Shown in pieces: positions 17,435-25,503 of a stretch of 44,182 bases of DNA. The notes beneath the pieces were generated by a model. That model did no database searches and was not told the origin of the DNA. It worked only from the letters and a program-made list of their open reading frames with translations. Each line of letters begins with the position of its first letter. Position 1 is the stretch's first letter. The position numbers were made by a program, and so were the translations under genes. The DNA is from Acidimicrobiia bacterium (GTDB lineage Bacteria; Actinomycetota; Acidimicrobiia; Spongiisociales; ZC4RG35): NCBI GenBank assembly GCA_025928935.1, contig JAICNB010000022.1, forward strand, positions 1 to 44,182, in the 5' to 3' direction.

Positions 17435-18236
17435 TGGCGCCCTCCGTCTGCGTCACCGGCTGGTCTGCCGTCGTCTCCTGCTCGAAGTCGGGGCCCTCCT
17501 CGAAGTCGAGCCCCTCGCCGGGGAGCTCGTCACCCTTCGATGCCTTGGCCCCGGCCATCCTCCGGCCTTCGAGGGCGGCATCGGCGATGGCCCCGGCGAT
17601 CAGATCGGCGGCACGGATCGCGTCGTCGTTGCCGGCGATGACATAGTCGACCTTGTCCGGGTCGCTGTTCGAGTCGACCAGGGCGATGACCGGCATCCCC
17701 AGGCGTGAGGCTTCGATCACCGCGGTGGTCTCGGTGTTCACGTCGATCACGAACACCGCGTCCGGGGTCTTCTGCAGGTCGACCACACCACCCAGGTTCT
17801 GCTCCAGCTTGGCGAGCTCACGACGGAGCTTGAGCCGCTCCTTCTTGGGCAGGGCGTTGATCTCGCCGCTCGCCTCGAGACGCCGCAGCTCGCGCATGTA
17901 GAAGATGCGCTTCTGGATCGTCTGGAAGTTGGTGAGCATGCCCCCCAGCCAGCGATAATTGACGTATGGCATGCCCGACCTGGTGGCATGCTCGGCTATC
18001 GCCCCCTGAGCCTGCTTCTTCGTGCCGACGAAGAGCACGACCCCACCGTTGGCTGTGAGGTTCTTGACGTAATCGGCCGCAGCCGCGGTCTGATCGACCG
18101 TCTGGCGCAGGTCGATGATGTGGATCCCGTTGCGCTCCCCGTAGATGAACGGGCGCATCTTGGGGTTCCAGCGCCGGGTTTGGTGCCCGAAGTGGACGCC
18201 GGCCTCCAAGAGTTGCTTCATTGTGACAGCAGCCAC
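17427..18236 (-). CDS. rpsB: 30S ribosomal protein S2
   Basis: S2 is a late-binding 30S protein. The start is placed at GTG 18236 (VAAVTMKQLLEAGVHFGHQ) because AAAGGAG lies 5 bases upstream and the family N-terminus begins there; the length is then 269 residues. Conserved stretches include VHFGHQTRRWNPKM, IIDLRQTVDQ, VLFVGTKKQAQGAI, YVNYRWLGGMLTNFQTI and VIALVDSNSDPDKVDY. A 40-residue acidic tail rich in glutamate follows the fold. It is the first gene of the rpsB-tsf-pyrH-frr unit; the upstream leader carries paired hairpins. Confidence 0.96.
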   Translation of the reverse strand: MAAVTMKQLLEAGVHFGHQTRRWNPKMRPFIYGERNGIHIIDLRQTVDQTAAAADYVKNLTANGGVVLFVGTKKQAQGAIAEHATRSGMPYVNYRWLGGMLTNFQTIQKRIFYMRELRRLEASGEINALPKKERLKLRRELAKLEQNLGGVVDLQKTPDAVFVIDVNTETTAVIEASRLGMPVIALVDSNSDPDKVDYVIAGNDDAIRAADLIAGAIADAALEGRRMAGAKASKGDELPGEGLDFEEGPDFEQETTADQPVTQTEGASG

Positions 18237-18270
18237 AATCGCTCCTTTCTGGTTGTTTCCTCCGCTTGCC

Positions 18271-18298
18271 GGTGGATTCCCACCCGGTGAACCAGGTG
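18271..18298 (-). promoter_or_regulatory. overlapping hairpins in the rpsB leader
   Basis: On the minus strand two stem-loops share sequence. The upstream one pairs CACCTGG with CCGGGTG (18298-18281). The downstream one pairs GGTGG with CCACC (18284-18271). They overlap by four bases at 18281-18284 and cannot both form fully. They lie about 25 bases upstream of the rpsB ribosome-binding site. S2 genes are autoregulated in some bacteria, so a control role is possible but not shown. Confidence 0.4.
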
Positions 18299-18404
18299 AC
18301 CCTCGTTCGGGACGCGCCCGACCAGTGAGGGTGAGCAAGCGTGCGTGATGGAGCGAATGGTAAGGGTCTCCCTGGCAGAACGTAAAACGTCGAACGTATG
18401 GCGC

Positions 18405-19184
18405 TTATTGCCAGGAGGGCTCGCCGAGACGATTGCGCAGCGACATCATCGTCTTGGCATGGATCTGACAGACCCGGGACTCGGTGACACCGAGCACTTC
18501 CCCGATCTCGGCCAGGGTCATCCCCTCGTAGTAGTAGAGGGTCACGACGAGGCGCTCCCGTTGCGGGAGACGGTTGATCGCGTCCACCAGCCCGTGACGG
18601 GTCTCCTCCGCCTGAAAGGCGGTCTCGGGCGAGACACCCGTCGGGTCGGCCAGCATGTCCCCGACCGACGTCGAAGAGTCGTTGCCGACGAACTCGTCCA
18701 GGGCGGCGATGCCGGACCGACCGATCTCGGCGAGGGCGCCCTGCAGGTCACCAACCTCCATCTCGAGGTTCTCGGCCAACTCCTGGTCGGTAGGTGCCCG
18801 CTGCAATGTGTGCTCCAGCTCGGCTACCGCGGTCTCGATGAGCCGGGCCCGGGATCTCACCGAACGGGGCACCCAGTCGAGTGCGCGGAGCTCGTCGAGG
18901 ATCGCCCCCTTGATGCGGTTGATGGCGTAGGTCTCGAACTTGAACCCACGCTCCAGCTCGAACTTGTCGATCGCGTCGATCAAGCCGAAAAGCCCATAGC
19001 TGGCCAGGTCGTTCTGATCGACCGAACGTGGCAATCCCGAGCCGACCCGGCCTGCCACGTATTTGACCAACGGCGAGTAGTGGAGGATCAGCCGCTCACG
19101 CGCATCGGCGTCGGCCGAGGACTTGAAGCGCTCCCATAGGGCGTCGACCTGGTTGGCCTCAGGCCCTCGGGTGGCTTCGGTCAT
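18405..19184 (-). CDS. whiG: WhiG/FliA-family sigma factor
   Basis: This is a sigma-28-type factor (sigma regions 2, 3 and 4 without region 1.1), which directs RNA polymerase to sporulation promoters in Streptomyces and flagellar promoters in motile bacteria. Region 2 is seen as LILHYSPLVKYVAGRVG and DLASYGLFGLIDAIDKFE. The conserved helix FETYAINRIKGAILDELRAL and WVPRSVRSRAR follow, and region 4 is TLAEIGEVLGVTESRVCQIH near 220-240. It has 259 residues. The position next to rpsB matches Streptomyces whiG. No flagellar genes are in view, so its regulon is open. The start overlaps the Xer gene end by 26 bases. Confidence 0.88.
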   Translation of the reverse strand: MTEATRGPEANQVDALWERFKSSADADARERLILHYSPLVKYVAGRVGSGLPRSVDQNDLASYGLFGLIDAIDKFELERGFKFETYAINRIKGAILDELRALDWVPRSVRSRARLIETAVAELEHTLQRAPTDQELAENLEMEVGDLQGALAEIGRSGIAALDEFVGNDSSTSVGDMLADPTGVSPETAFQAEETRHGLVDAINRLPQRERLVVTLYYYEGMTLAEIGEVLGVTESRVCQIHAKTMMSLRNRLGEPSWQ

Positions 19185-20046
19185 AGGTTCCTCTCAGGTG
19201 TTGCCGGGTGACGGCAGTGTAGATCTGGGTGGTGGCCAGGTCGGTGTGACCGAGAAGATCCTGAACGGACCGCAGATCGGCCCCACCCTCGAGGAGATGG
19301 GTGGCAAAGCTGTGTCGGAGGGCATGTGGGAACGTGGACATGCGCTTTCTGACCACGGCGCGTACGCCACGAGCACCGAGCGGGCGACCCCTGACCCCAA
19401 CCCATAGCGCCTGGCCCGCCTCCGGCCCGGCCAGCTTCGGGCGGCCCTGGCCGAGATAACGGCGCACGGACTCCTGGGCGGGACGGCCGATGGGGACACG
19501 CCGGGTCTTCCGTCCCTTGCCCGTGACGGTCACCAGGTCGCGGCCGACATCGTCGATGGTCATCGATGCAAGCTCGGACACCCGCAGACCCGTCGAGTAG
19601 AGGGTGTCGATGAGTGCCCGGTCCCGCAGGCCTTCCGGGGTGACAGGGTCGATGGTCTCGATGGCATGGACCACCGTCCGGGCCGGGAGCGCATGGGGCA
19701 ACGGCCTGTCGAGTCGGGGTCGGGAGACTCCCTCGAAGGGGTTGGTCACGGCCGATCCCCTTCGCCCTGCGTCGTTGTAGAAAGAGCGGACTGCCGATGC
19801 CTTCCGTGTCATCGACCGTTTCGAGTAACCCGACGCGGAAAGGACGGCCAGATAACGACGAGCGTGCTGCCGTTGAACGTCGTCGATCGAGCCAGCCCCT
19901 TCCCCGTCGCAGTAGGAGAAGAACTGGGCCAGGTCGCGCCGATAGGCATCGAGGGTGTTGGAAGAAAGCTCCCTCTGGTCGCGCATCCGTTCGAGGAATC
20001 CGGCGACAGGCCCACTCGCCCATGGCGGCATAGGAGGGATCTTCAC
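19159..20046 (-). CDS. tyrosine recombinase, XerC/XerD-like
   Basis: This is a site-specific tyrosine recombinase of the chromosome-dimer-resolution type. The N-terminal SAM-like DNA-binding domain covers about residues 10-95 (LSSNTLDAYRRDLAQFF). The catalytic domain has the first arginine in LYSTGLRVSEL, lysine in VTGKGRKTRRVPIG, HALRHSFATHLL (H-x-x-R), LLGHTDLATTQIY (H and tyrosine nucleophile). The length of 295 residues is typical. It sits in the conserved dprA-xer-whiG-rpsB order, which argues for a housekeeping enzyme rather than a phage integrase. GTG 20046 is used; ATG 20031 is an alternative. Confidence 0.92.
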   Translation of the reverse strand: MKIPPMPPWASGPVAGFLERMRDQRELSSNTLDAYRRDLAQFFSYCDGEGAGSIDDVQRQHARRYLAVLSASGYSKRSMTRKASAVRSFYNDAGRRGSAVTNPFEGVSRPRLDRPLPHALPARTVVHAIETIDPVTPEGLRDRALIDTLYSTGLRVSELASMTIDDVGRDLVTVTGKGRKTRRVPIGRPAQESVRRYLGQGRPKLAGPEAGQALWVGVRGRPLGARGVRAVVRKRMSTFPHALRHSFATHLLEGGADLRSVQDLLGHTDLATTQIYTAVTRQHLRGTYDRSHPRA

Positions 20047-20097
20047 CCCCGCGATGCTATTGGGAGAAAGTGCTCATTCCCGGCCAAGCCGATTACC

Positions 20098-20937
20098 TCA
20101 TGGCACTGATGATTCGCCCGGCACCACGACGTCCCCAACCCGACGCGCTTTCCCCGCCACCTCCATCCGGGCGAGACGTGCCAGCGCCTCCGCCGGGCTG
20201 CATCGCCAGAGATCGGGGAGGTCTTCGATGGGGATACCGGTGACCGGGATCTCCTCGTCATCCAGAGTCAGTTCTACGGGCGGTCGTCCCAGGATCAGCT
20301 CCAGCTCCGCGATGAGGTCCGCTACTCCGAGCACGGGATGGGCCCCATCCTTGATCAAACGGTTGCATCCGACCGAGGCGAGCCGGTCGACGTCCCCGGG
20401 GACGACGAGGACCGGGCGCCCCAGCTCTGCGGCCAGTCGCGCCGTGATCAGTGCCCCACCCTTCTCCCCTGCCTCGACAACCACCACCGCCGAGGCGATT
20501 GCAGCGATGATGCGATTGCGAGCGGGGAAGCGCCAGCGGTCCGGTTGGGTGCCCGGGGGATACTCGGACACGATCGCGCCATGGCCATCGAGGATCGATC
20601 GGTAGAGACCGATGTTCTCTACCGGATAGACCACATCCACGCCAGAGCCGAGCACCGCCACCGCCATGCCGGAACCACGGAGGGCCCCATGGTGGGCGGC
20701 GCCGTCGATCCCTCTCGCCAGCCCGCTGACCGTCGTCCAGCCCGCCCGTGACAGGGCTTCGCCGAACCCCATGGCCAGCCCCATCCCGTATCGAGTAGAG
20801 CGTCTGGTCCCGACCACCGACACGGCCGGGGCTGTGGTGGTAGACCCGAGGACGTAGAGCGGGGGTGGCTCCTCCAGATCGTTCAACCCGTCCGGATAAT
20901 CGGTTTCGCCGGGCCGGACGAGCCGGATCTCACTCAT
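20098..20937 (-). CDS. dprA: DNA-processing protein DprA
   Basis: DprA protects incoming single-stranded DNA and loads RecA in natural transformation; in many non-competent bacteria it persists with unclear function. I use ATG 20937 (MSEIRLVRPG), which overlaps the comM stop by 8 bases, giving 279 residues. That is short because the usual N-terminal SAM-like domain is absent. The Rossmann-like core is complete: VSVVGTRRSTRYG, VSGLARGIDGAAHHGAL, AVLGSGVDVVYPVEN, FPARNRIIAAIASAVVVVEA and GGALITARLAAELGRPV. A winged-helix-like tail (WRCSPAEALARLARMEVAG) closes it. Confidence 0.93.
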   Translation of the reverse strand: MSEIRLVRPGETDYPDGLNDLEEPPPLYVLGSTTTAPAVSVVGTRRSTRYGMGLAMGFGEALSRAGWTTVSGLARGIDGAAHHGALRGSGMAVAVLGSGVDVVYPVENIGLYRSILDGHGAIVSEYPPGTQPDRWRFPARNRIIAAIASAVVVVEAGEKGGALITARLAAELGRPVLVVPGDVDRLASVGCNRLIKDGAHPVLGVADLIAELELILGRPPVELTLDDEEIPVTGIPIEDLPDLWRCSPAEALARLARMEVAGKARRVGDVVVPGESSVP

Positions 20938-22405
20938 CACGCCACTCGCCCCGGAGGCCGATCGCCTCCGCCATGTGCACTTCTTCCACACGGGTTGCGC
21001 CTTCGAGATCGGCGACGGTTCGGGCCACGCGACGCACCCGGTCCGCCCCACGGGCAGTCAGTATCCCGGCTCCCAACGCGCCATTGACCAAAGCCAGCGC
21101 CGCCTCCGCCTCACCGAGACCCGAGAACGAAGCGAGGTGGCGGTTGATCACTCCGCGCTCGAGCTGCGCACGACGGGCTTGGAGGACTCGGTCGGCAACC
21201 ATCACGCTCGACTCGCCGGCCGGGCCGGAGTACTCGCCGGATTCCACTCGACCCACTCGAACGATGAGGTCGAACCGATCGAGCAACGGGCCGGAGATCC
21301 GCGCCCGATACCGGCCGAGGATGGCCGGCCGACACTCACAAGGCCGCCTCGCATCGCCATAGAAGCCGCACGGGCACGGATTGGTCGCGGCCACCAGCTG
21401 GAAGGATGCGGGGAAGTCGACCGACATCCCACGTCTCGCCACCGAGACAACTCCCTCCTCCAGCGGCTGGCGCAGAGTGTCGAGGTGGCCGCGGGGGAAC
21501 TCGGCCAGCTCATCCAGGAACAGGATTCCCTTGTGGGCCAGCGAGGCCTCGCCCGGGACCGGGTTGCCGGTGCCGCCACCGACCAGCGCCGCCTTGGACG
21601 CGGTGTGATGGGGTGCCCGGAAAGGGGGTGTCACCACCATCCCCCGGCGTCTACCCGCCGCCGCCCAGAGCATCGCCGTCTCCACCGCCTTCTCCGGTTC
21701 CAGGGCCGGGAGGATCCCGACCATGCGCCGCGCCAGCATGGTCTTGCCGGAGCCCGGCGGGCCATGCATCAAGAAATGGTGCCCACCCGCTGCCGCCACC
21801 TCGAGAGCCCGCCTCGCCATCGGTTGACCCCGGATGTCGGCTAGGTCGGCCACCTGGCCTGCCTCGACCCTGGGGGCGGGCACCACCGGCTCGATGTGGT
21901 CGAGGCCGTTGCGGAGGAGATCCACCGCTTCGGCCAGACTGGCGACACCGTACGCCCTGGCCCCCGGTATGGAGGCCGCCTCTCCGGCATCGTGCCGGGC
22001 GAGAAGGCACGGGACGTTGTCACGGGCGCTGAGGACGCCTGCGCCAAATGCGTTGGAGCCGGGCCGCACCGTCCCGTCCAGGGCCAATTCCCCGACCACG
22101 ACGGCGCGACGCAGATCTGGGATCTCACGGCTGGCGGCCAGAATGCCGAGGGCGATGGGGAGGTCGTAGTCGGTGCCGCCCTTGGGCAAGTCGGCAGGGG
22201 CGAGGTTGACAGTCACGGTGCGATTGGGGAAGCGGATCCCCGCCGAGGCCACCGCGGCACGGACCCGATCCTTCGCTTCTCGAACCGCGGTGTCGGGGAG
22301 CCCGGACAGCTTGAAGGCCTCATTCTGACGCCCAACATGGGCCTCGACCCTGACCGGTCTTGCTTCTCCCCCGACCAGCGCCACCGACGTGGCGGCTGCG
22401 TACAT
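20930..22405 (-). CDS. comM: ComM/YifB-type magnesium-chelatase-like ATPase
   Basis: ComM is a hexameric AAA+ helicase that extends recombination during natural transformation. The protein starts at ATG 22405 (MYAAATSVALVGGEARPV), giving 491 residues as usual. The N-terminal Lon-protease-like domain spans 1-165 (LSGLPDTAVREAKDRVRAA). Walker A is GPPGSGKTMLARRM, Walker B FLDELAEFPRG, sensor VAATNPCPCGFYGD, followed by the zinc-like CECRP segment and GPLLDRFDLIVRV. The C-terminal Mg-chelatase-like part ends VEEVHMAEAIGLRGE. comM and dprA overlap, so they are co-translated. Confidence 0.94.
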   Translation of the reverse strand: MYAAATSVALVGGEARPVRVEAHVGRQNEAFKLSGLPDTAVREAKDRVRAAVASAGIRFPNRTVTVNLAPADLPKGGTDYDLPIALGILAASREIPDLRRAVVVGELALDGTVRPGSNAFGAGVLSARDNVPCLLARHDAGEAASIPGARAYGVASLAEAVDLLRNGLDHIEPVVPAPRVEAGQVADLADIRGQPMARRALEVAAAGGHHFLMHGPPGSGKTMLARRMVGILPALEPEKAVETAMLWAAAGRRRGMVVTPPFRAPHHTASKAALVGGGTGNPVPGEASLAHKGILFLDELAEFPRGHLDTLRQPLEEGVVSVARRGMSVDFPASFQLVAATNPCPCGFYGDARRPCECRPAILGRYRARISGPLLDRFDLIVRVGRVESGEYSGPAGESSVMVADRVLQARRAQLERGVINRHLASFSGLGEAEAALALVNGALGAGILTARGADRVRRVARTVADLEGATRVEEVHMAEAIGLRGEWRDE

Positions 22406-22468
22406 GCCTCGAAAGTAGGTGGTGACCGGGCTGGTGGGAAGGGGTCTGACCTTTGCGAAGAGCGCGAC

Positions 22469-22488
22469 TAAACCTGACATCAGGTTTA
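22469..22488. promoter_or_regulatory. perfect 9-bp-arm palindrome between comM and the LCP gene
   Basis: TAAACCTGA (22469-22477) and TCAGGTTTA (22480-22488) are exact inverted repeats around a central CA. It lies in the 116-bp divergent gap, 64 bases from the comM start and 34 bases from the LCP start, where an operator for both could act. No matching regulator is adjacent; I do not recognise the site. Confidence 0.6.
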
Positions 22489-22521
22489 CCGTCCTCCTGG
22501 CACCCTCTGCCTCAGCACGAC

Positions 22522-23529
22522 ATGAGTCACAACCCTGCCACCACAACTCCGGCCCGGCGCGCCCCGCAACAGAACCGGAGGCGCCGTCGGTACAGCCGTG
22601 GCCAACGTTGGACACTCGGAATACTGCTTCTTCTCGTCTTGGCGGCCGCCACCCTCGTCGGCCTCACGGTGCTGGCTGACTTCCAGATGGAGGACGCGGG
22701 GCCGATGCCCTCACTTGCGGCCGGCGACGGGGTCTATCTCATCGTCGGCAGCGACAGCCGGGAGAATCTCCCCGACGACCTGAACCAAGGCAACTTCGGT
22801 GACTTCTCGGGTGCTCGAGCCGATGTCATCATCCTGGCCCAGGTGGTCGACGGGCGGAGGCAGCTGCTCTCACTCCCCAGGGACCTCCTGGTGGAGATCC
22901 CCGGCCACGGTGGGGACAAGATCAACGCCGCGTATGCCTTTGGAGGACCCGACCTGATGGTCGACACGGTGGCCGATGCAACCGGTATTCGGCCCAACCA
23001 CTATCTGGAGGTCGAGTTCGGCGGCTTCGCCGGGATCATCGACGCTCTGGGCGGCATCGAGCTCGAAGTTCCTTATCCCGCACGCGACAACAAGTCAGGT
23101 CTCGTGCTGGAGCCAGGGTTGCAGAGGGTGGATGGCGCCACCGCCCTCGCCTATGCCCGCTCCCGGAGCTATGAGGAGCTGCGGGACGGCGAGTGGGTGT
23201 CCCAGGGTGGTGGAGACATCGCCCGCGCCGCCCGTCAGCGAGAGGTGCTCACCAAGATGATGGCAGAGGCCTCATCCCCTGCCGGACTGGTCCGCAGCCC
23301 TCTCGTTGTGACCGCGATCGGCTCGCATCTGACTGGCGATTCCGGGTTGAGCCTCTTCGATCTGGCCAGGACCGGCTGGGACATGCGGTCGGCGACAGTC
23401 ACCGAGTCGATGACACTTCCGGTTGTCTTCGCCGAGCAGGGCGGGGTCTCCTACCTGGTGCGAGATGATCCGGCGGCAACCGAGGTGCTCAACGCCTTCG
23501 CTGCCGGTCAGCCGCTGCCAGCTCAGTAG
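22522..23529 (+). CDS. LytR-CpsA-Psr family cell-wall ligase
   Basis: LCP enzymes transfer undecaprenyl-linked glycopolymers such as arabinogalactan or teichoic acid onto peptidoglycan outside the membrane. The 335-residue protein has a basic N-terminus, one membrane helix (about 30-52), and an extracytoplasmic LCP domain. Its family motifs are LIVGSDSREN, ARADVIILAQV, SLPRDLLVEIPGHGGDKIN, AGIIDALGGIELEVP and DGATALAYARSRS. Start ATG 22522 (MSHNPATT) is chosen for the basic leader. It is on the plus strand, divergent from comM, and is the first gene of the accessory block. The acceptor polymer cannot be deduced. Confidence 0.9.
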   Translation: MSHNPATTTPARRAPQQNRRRRRYSRGQRWTLGILLLLVLAAATLVGLTVLADFQMEDAGPMPSLAAGDGVYLIVGSDSRENLPDDLNQGNFGDFSGARADVIILAQVVDGRRQLLSLPRDLLVEIPGHGGDKINAAYAFGGPDLMVDTVADATGIRPNHYLEVEFGGFAGIIDALGGIELEVPYPARDNKSGLVLEPGLQRVDGATALAYARSRSYEELRDGEWVSQGGGDIARAARQREVLTKMMAEASSPAGLVRSPLVVTAIGSHLTGDSGLSLFDLARTGWDMRSATVTESMTLPVVFAEQGGVSYLVRDDPAATEVLNAFAAGQPLPAQ

Positions 23530-23576
23530 GTTTCGACCGAGGGGCGGTTCCACGGCCGGGAACGCGGACCCGCCGG

Positions 23577-23592
23577 GCAACCCCCCGGTTGC
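23577..23592 (+). terminator. weak hairpin after the LCP gene
   Basis: GCAACC (23577-23582) pairs perfectly with GGTTGC (23587-23592) around a four-C loop, 48 bases after the LCP stop. The following bases are only moderately T-rich. A weak intrinsic terminator is possible. The rest of the 145-base gap before the ECF sigma gene shows no other clear feature. Confidence 0.35.
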
Positions 23593-23678
23593 TCGATCTC
23601 TTCAGTGCCCGGCATCGACGGACCGTCACCTGAAAAGATCCTGTTACCAGATGGGCCGACGGGGCACATGGAGTGGTG

Positions 23679-24254
23679 ATGACGACCGGCACCGGACATC
23701 GACACGCGATGACAGGCGACGAGGCACGCTTCACCGACATCTACCGGCGCTTCGGCCAGCCGATCCATGCCTACTGCGCCCGCCGCACCGCCGATTCACA
23801 GGTCGCCGATGCCGTGGCTGATACCTTTCTGGTGGCCTGGCGGAGAATCGATCAGGTTCCGGACGGCGATGCTGCACTCCCATGGCTGTATGGGGTCGCA
23901 TATCGAGTGATCTCGCATCAGTGGCGGCACCGCGCCAGAAGCCGGCGCCTCAAGGATCGACTCCGCTCTCTAGCCCAGGTCGACGAGATGGCGCCCGACG
24001 TGCTTCTGGTCAGGAGTGAGGAGCACCGGGTCGTGCTGGCCGCATCGGCACGTCTGCGACCGATCGATCAGGAGATCCTCCGTCTCACTCTCTGGGAGGA
24101 GTTGTCACACGCCGACGTGGCCCTTGTCCTTGGCATCGAGGTCACCGCGGTCAAGCAACGCGCCTACCGCGCCCGTCAGAACCTGGCCGACGAATACCGC
24201 AAGCTGACTGGAGATCGCAAACCCCCCGCTGCTCGGAAAGGAGGTGACTCGTGA
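23679..24254 (+). CDS. ECF-type RNA polymerase sigma factor
   Basis: This is a 191-residue sigma-70 family protein with only regions 2 and 4, as in extracytoplasmic-function sigma factors. Region 2 is FTDIYRRFGQPIHAYCARR and DAVADTFLVAWRRIDQVP with WLYGVAYRVISHQWRHRAR. Region 4 is LRPIDQEILRLTLWEELS and VALVLGIEVTAVKQRAYRAR, a helix-turn-helix. ATG 23679 is chosen, preceded by GGAG; two GTG codons just upstream are alternatives. Its stop overlaps the next gene as GTGA, so the two are translated together, the usual layout of an ECF factor and its membrane regulator. Confidence 0.9.
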   Translation: MTTGTGHRHAMTGDEARFTDIYRRFGQPIHAYCARRTADSQVADAVADTFLVAWRRIDQVPDGDAALPWLYGVAYRVISHQWRHRARSRRLKDRLRSLAQVDEMAPDVLLVRSEEHRVVLAASARLRPIDQEILRLTLWEELSHADVALVLGIEVTAVKQRAYRARQNLADEYRKLTGDRKPPAARKGGDS

Positions 24255-25024
24255 TCACTGAAGACCAGGTCGTTGCCATGTTTGCCAAAGCGAACCCGGT
24301 GCCGTCGCTTGATCTGCTCGACCCGGTCGAGCCGCTTGATCCCGGACACCTCGAAGACCGATCCAAGAGGAGCTGGGAAATGACCGAGTTGAAGACCGAG
24401 AAGCAGCAGGTGCCACCGCGGCAGGCCCGTTGGCTGGTACCAGCATTGGCAACATTGGCGATCGTGACCGCGATCGGGTTGTTCATGGCGAGTCGAGGGC
24501 CGCAGATCGCGGCGACGCCGGTCGACATGGCTACCGCATTCTGGGTGGCGGTAGCTGACGGTGATGCCGAAGCGGCCATCGCCTACGTGGATCCCGCCGC
24601 CGCCACCGAATCCGGGGGGGCCAACATCTTCGGTCGGGCTCACAGCCTCGAGGGCCAATTCGAGTGGTATGAGTCCGTCGGGTGGCAATGGACGCTCGAT
24701 GAATGCATCCAGACCGATCAGGGTCAAGCGGAATGCGCGGTTGCGGGAAGCAACGCCTGGTCCGACGCACTCGGTGAGGAGCCGGTGCCCGGCACCTACA
24801 TCATGGAGGTCGGGCCAAAGGGTATTACCGCGATGGTCGACAAGGACGAGGGTTTCGCCCGGAGGTGGGGGGAGGTTTCTTTCCTGGTCTTCGCCGACTG
24901 GGTTGAGCGCAACCATCCAAGCGACGCAGCCGTCATGTGGAGCGACTCTGACATCAACCAAGAGATCTTGGATCTCTTCGAGGTCAATACGGCGCGGTTC
25001 GTCGCAGAGCAGACCGGCGGCTGA
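24251..25024 (+). CDS. single-pass membrane protein, candidate anti-sigma factor
   Basis: I do not recognise this 257-residue protein as a defined family. It has a cytoplasmic N-terminus of about 58 residues (MITEDQVVAMFAKANPVPSL at the start), one membrane helix near 60-81 (WLVPALATLAIVTAIGLF), and an extracytoplasmic domain of about 175 residues. That domain starts MATAFWVAVADGDAEAAIAY, reminiscent of the SnoaL/NTF2-like fold. Because it overlaps the ECF sigma gene (GTGA) and has the right topology, an anti-sigma or sigma-regulating role is inferred. It lacks the HxxxCxxC zinc motif of classical ZAS anti-sigma proteins. Two cysteines occur in the outer domain. Confidence 0.6.
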   Translation: MITEDQVVAMFAKANPVPSLDLLDPVEPLDPGHLEDRSKRSWEMTELKTEKQQVPPRQARWLVPALATLAIVTAIGLFMASRGPQIAATPVDMATAFWVAVADGDAEAAIAYVDPAAATESGGANIFGRAHSLEGQFEWYESVGWQWTLDECIQTDQGQAECAVAGSNAWSDALGEEPVPGTYIMEVGPKGITAMVDKDEGFARRWGEVSFLVFADWVERNHPSDAAVMWSDSDINQEILDLFEVNTARFVAEQTGG

Positions 25025-25055
25025 GCGGATCGGGTCGGGCACGTACCATCTCCTC

Positions 25056-25499
25056 GTGCCCGACCCGTTTCTCGACGCCGCCATCGATGAGGCCGGGATC
25101 GGTCTTGCCGAGGGCGGCATCCCGATCGGATCGGTCCTCGTCCTCGACGGTGAGATCGTGGGGAAGGGTCACAACCGACGGGTGCAGAAGGGCAGCCCGA
25201 TCCTCCATGGTGAGATGGATGCCCTGGAAGACGCCGGTCGTCTCGTCGCCGCCGAATACCGCCGTTCGATCATCTACACGACCCTCTCCCCATGTCACAT
25301 GTGCACCGGGGCGATCCTCCTCTACGACATTCCCCGGGTCGTCATTGGTGAGAACCGAACGTTCCTCGGCGCCGAGGATCTGCTCCGTGACAACGGGGTC
25401 GAGGTGGTGGTCGTCGACGATCAGCGCTGCGTCGACATGATGACGGTATTCATCGAGGCGCGACCCGAGCTATGGAACGAGGACATCGGAGAGGTCTGA
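25056..25499 (+). CDS. cytosine deaminase, yeast Fcy1-like
   Basis: This is a zinc-dependent deaminase of the cytidine-deaminase fold, 147 residues from GTG 25056. The zinc site is H51-G-E53 (LHGEMDALEDAGRL) with LSPCHMCTGAILLY giving C80 and C83. From memory of the family, the text matches fungal cytosine deaminase Fcy1 unusually closely, not the larger bacterial CodA. Shared features are GGIPIGSVL, GHNRRVQKGS, the TTLSPC-x-MCTGAI block, VVVVDDQRC, and the C-terminal ERP-like ARPELWNEDIGE, which in yeast closes the active site. Deamination of cytosine to uracil for pyrimidine salvage is therefore likely. It follows the anti-sigma-like gene by 31 bases and converges on the crotonase gene with a 4-base gap. 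Confidence 0.85.
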   Translation: MPDPFLDAAIDEAGIGLAEGGIPIGSVLVLDGEIVGKGHNRRVQKGSPILHGEMDALEDAGRLVAAEYRRSIIYTTLSPCHMCTGAILLYDIPRVVIGENRTFLGAEDLLRDNGVEVVVVDDQRCVDMMTVFIEARPELWNEDIGEV

Positions 25500-25503
25500 G
25501 CGT

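Noticed and set aside
16031-17641. 536-codon plus-strand open frame opposite pyrH, tsf and rpsB
   Set aside because: It is antisense to three clearly conserved genes. Long open antisense frames are expected at this GC content, and its translation shows no family motif.
19159-20046. Phage integrase marking a prophage
   Set aside because: The tyrosine recombinase sits in the conserved dprA-xer-whiG-rpsB order, and no phage genes or att-like repeats are nearby.
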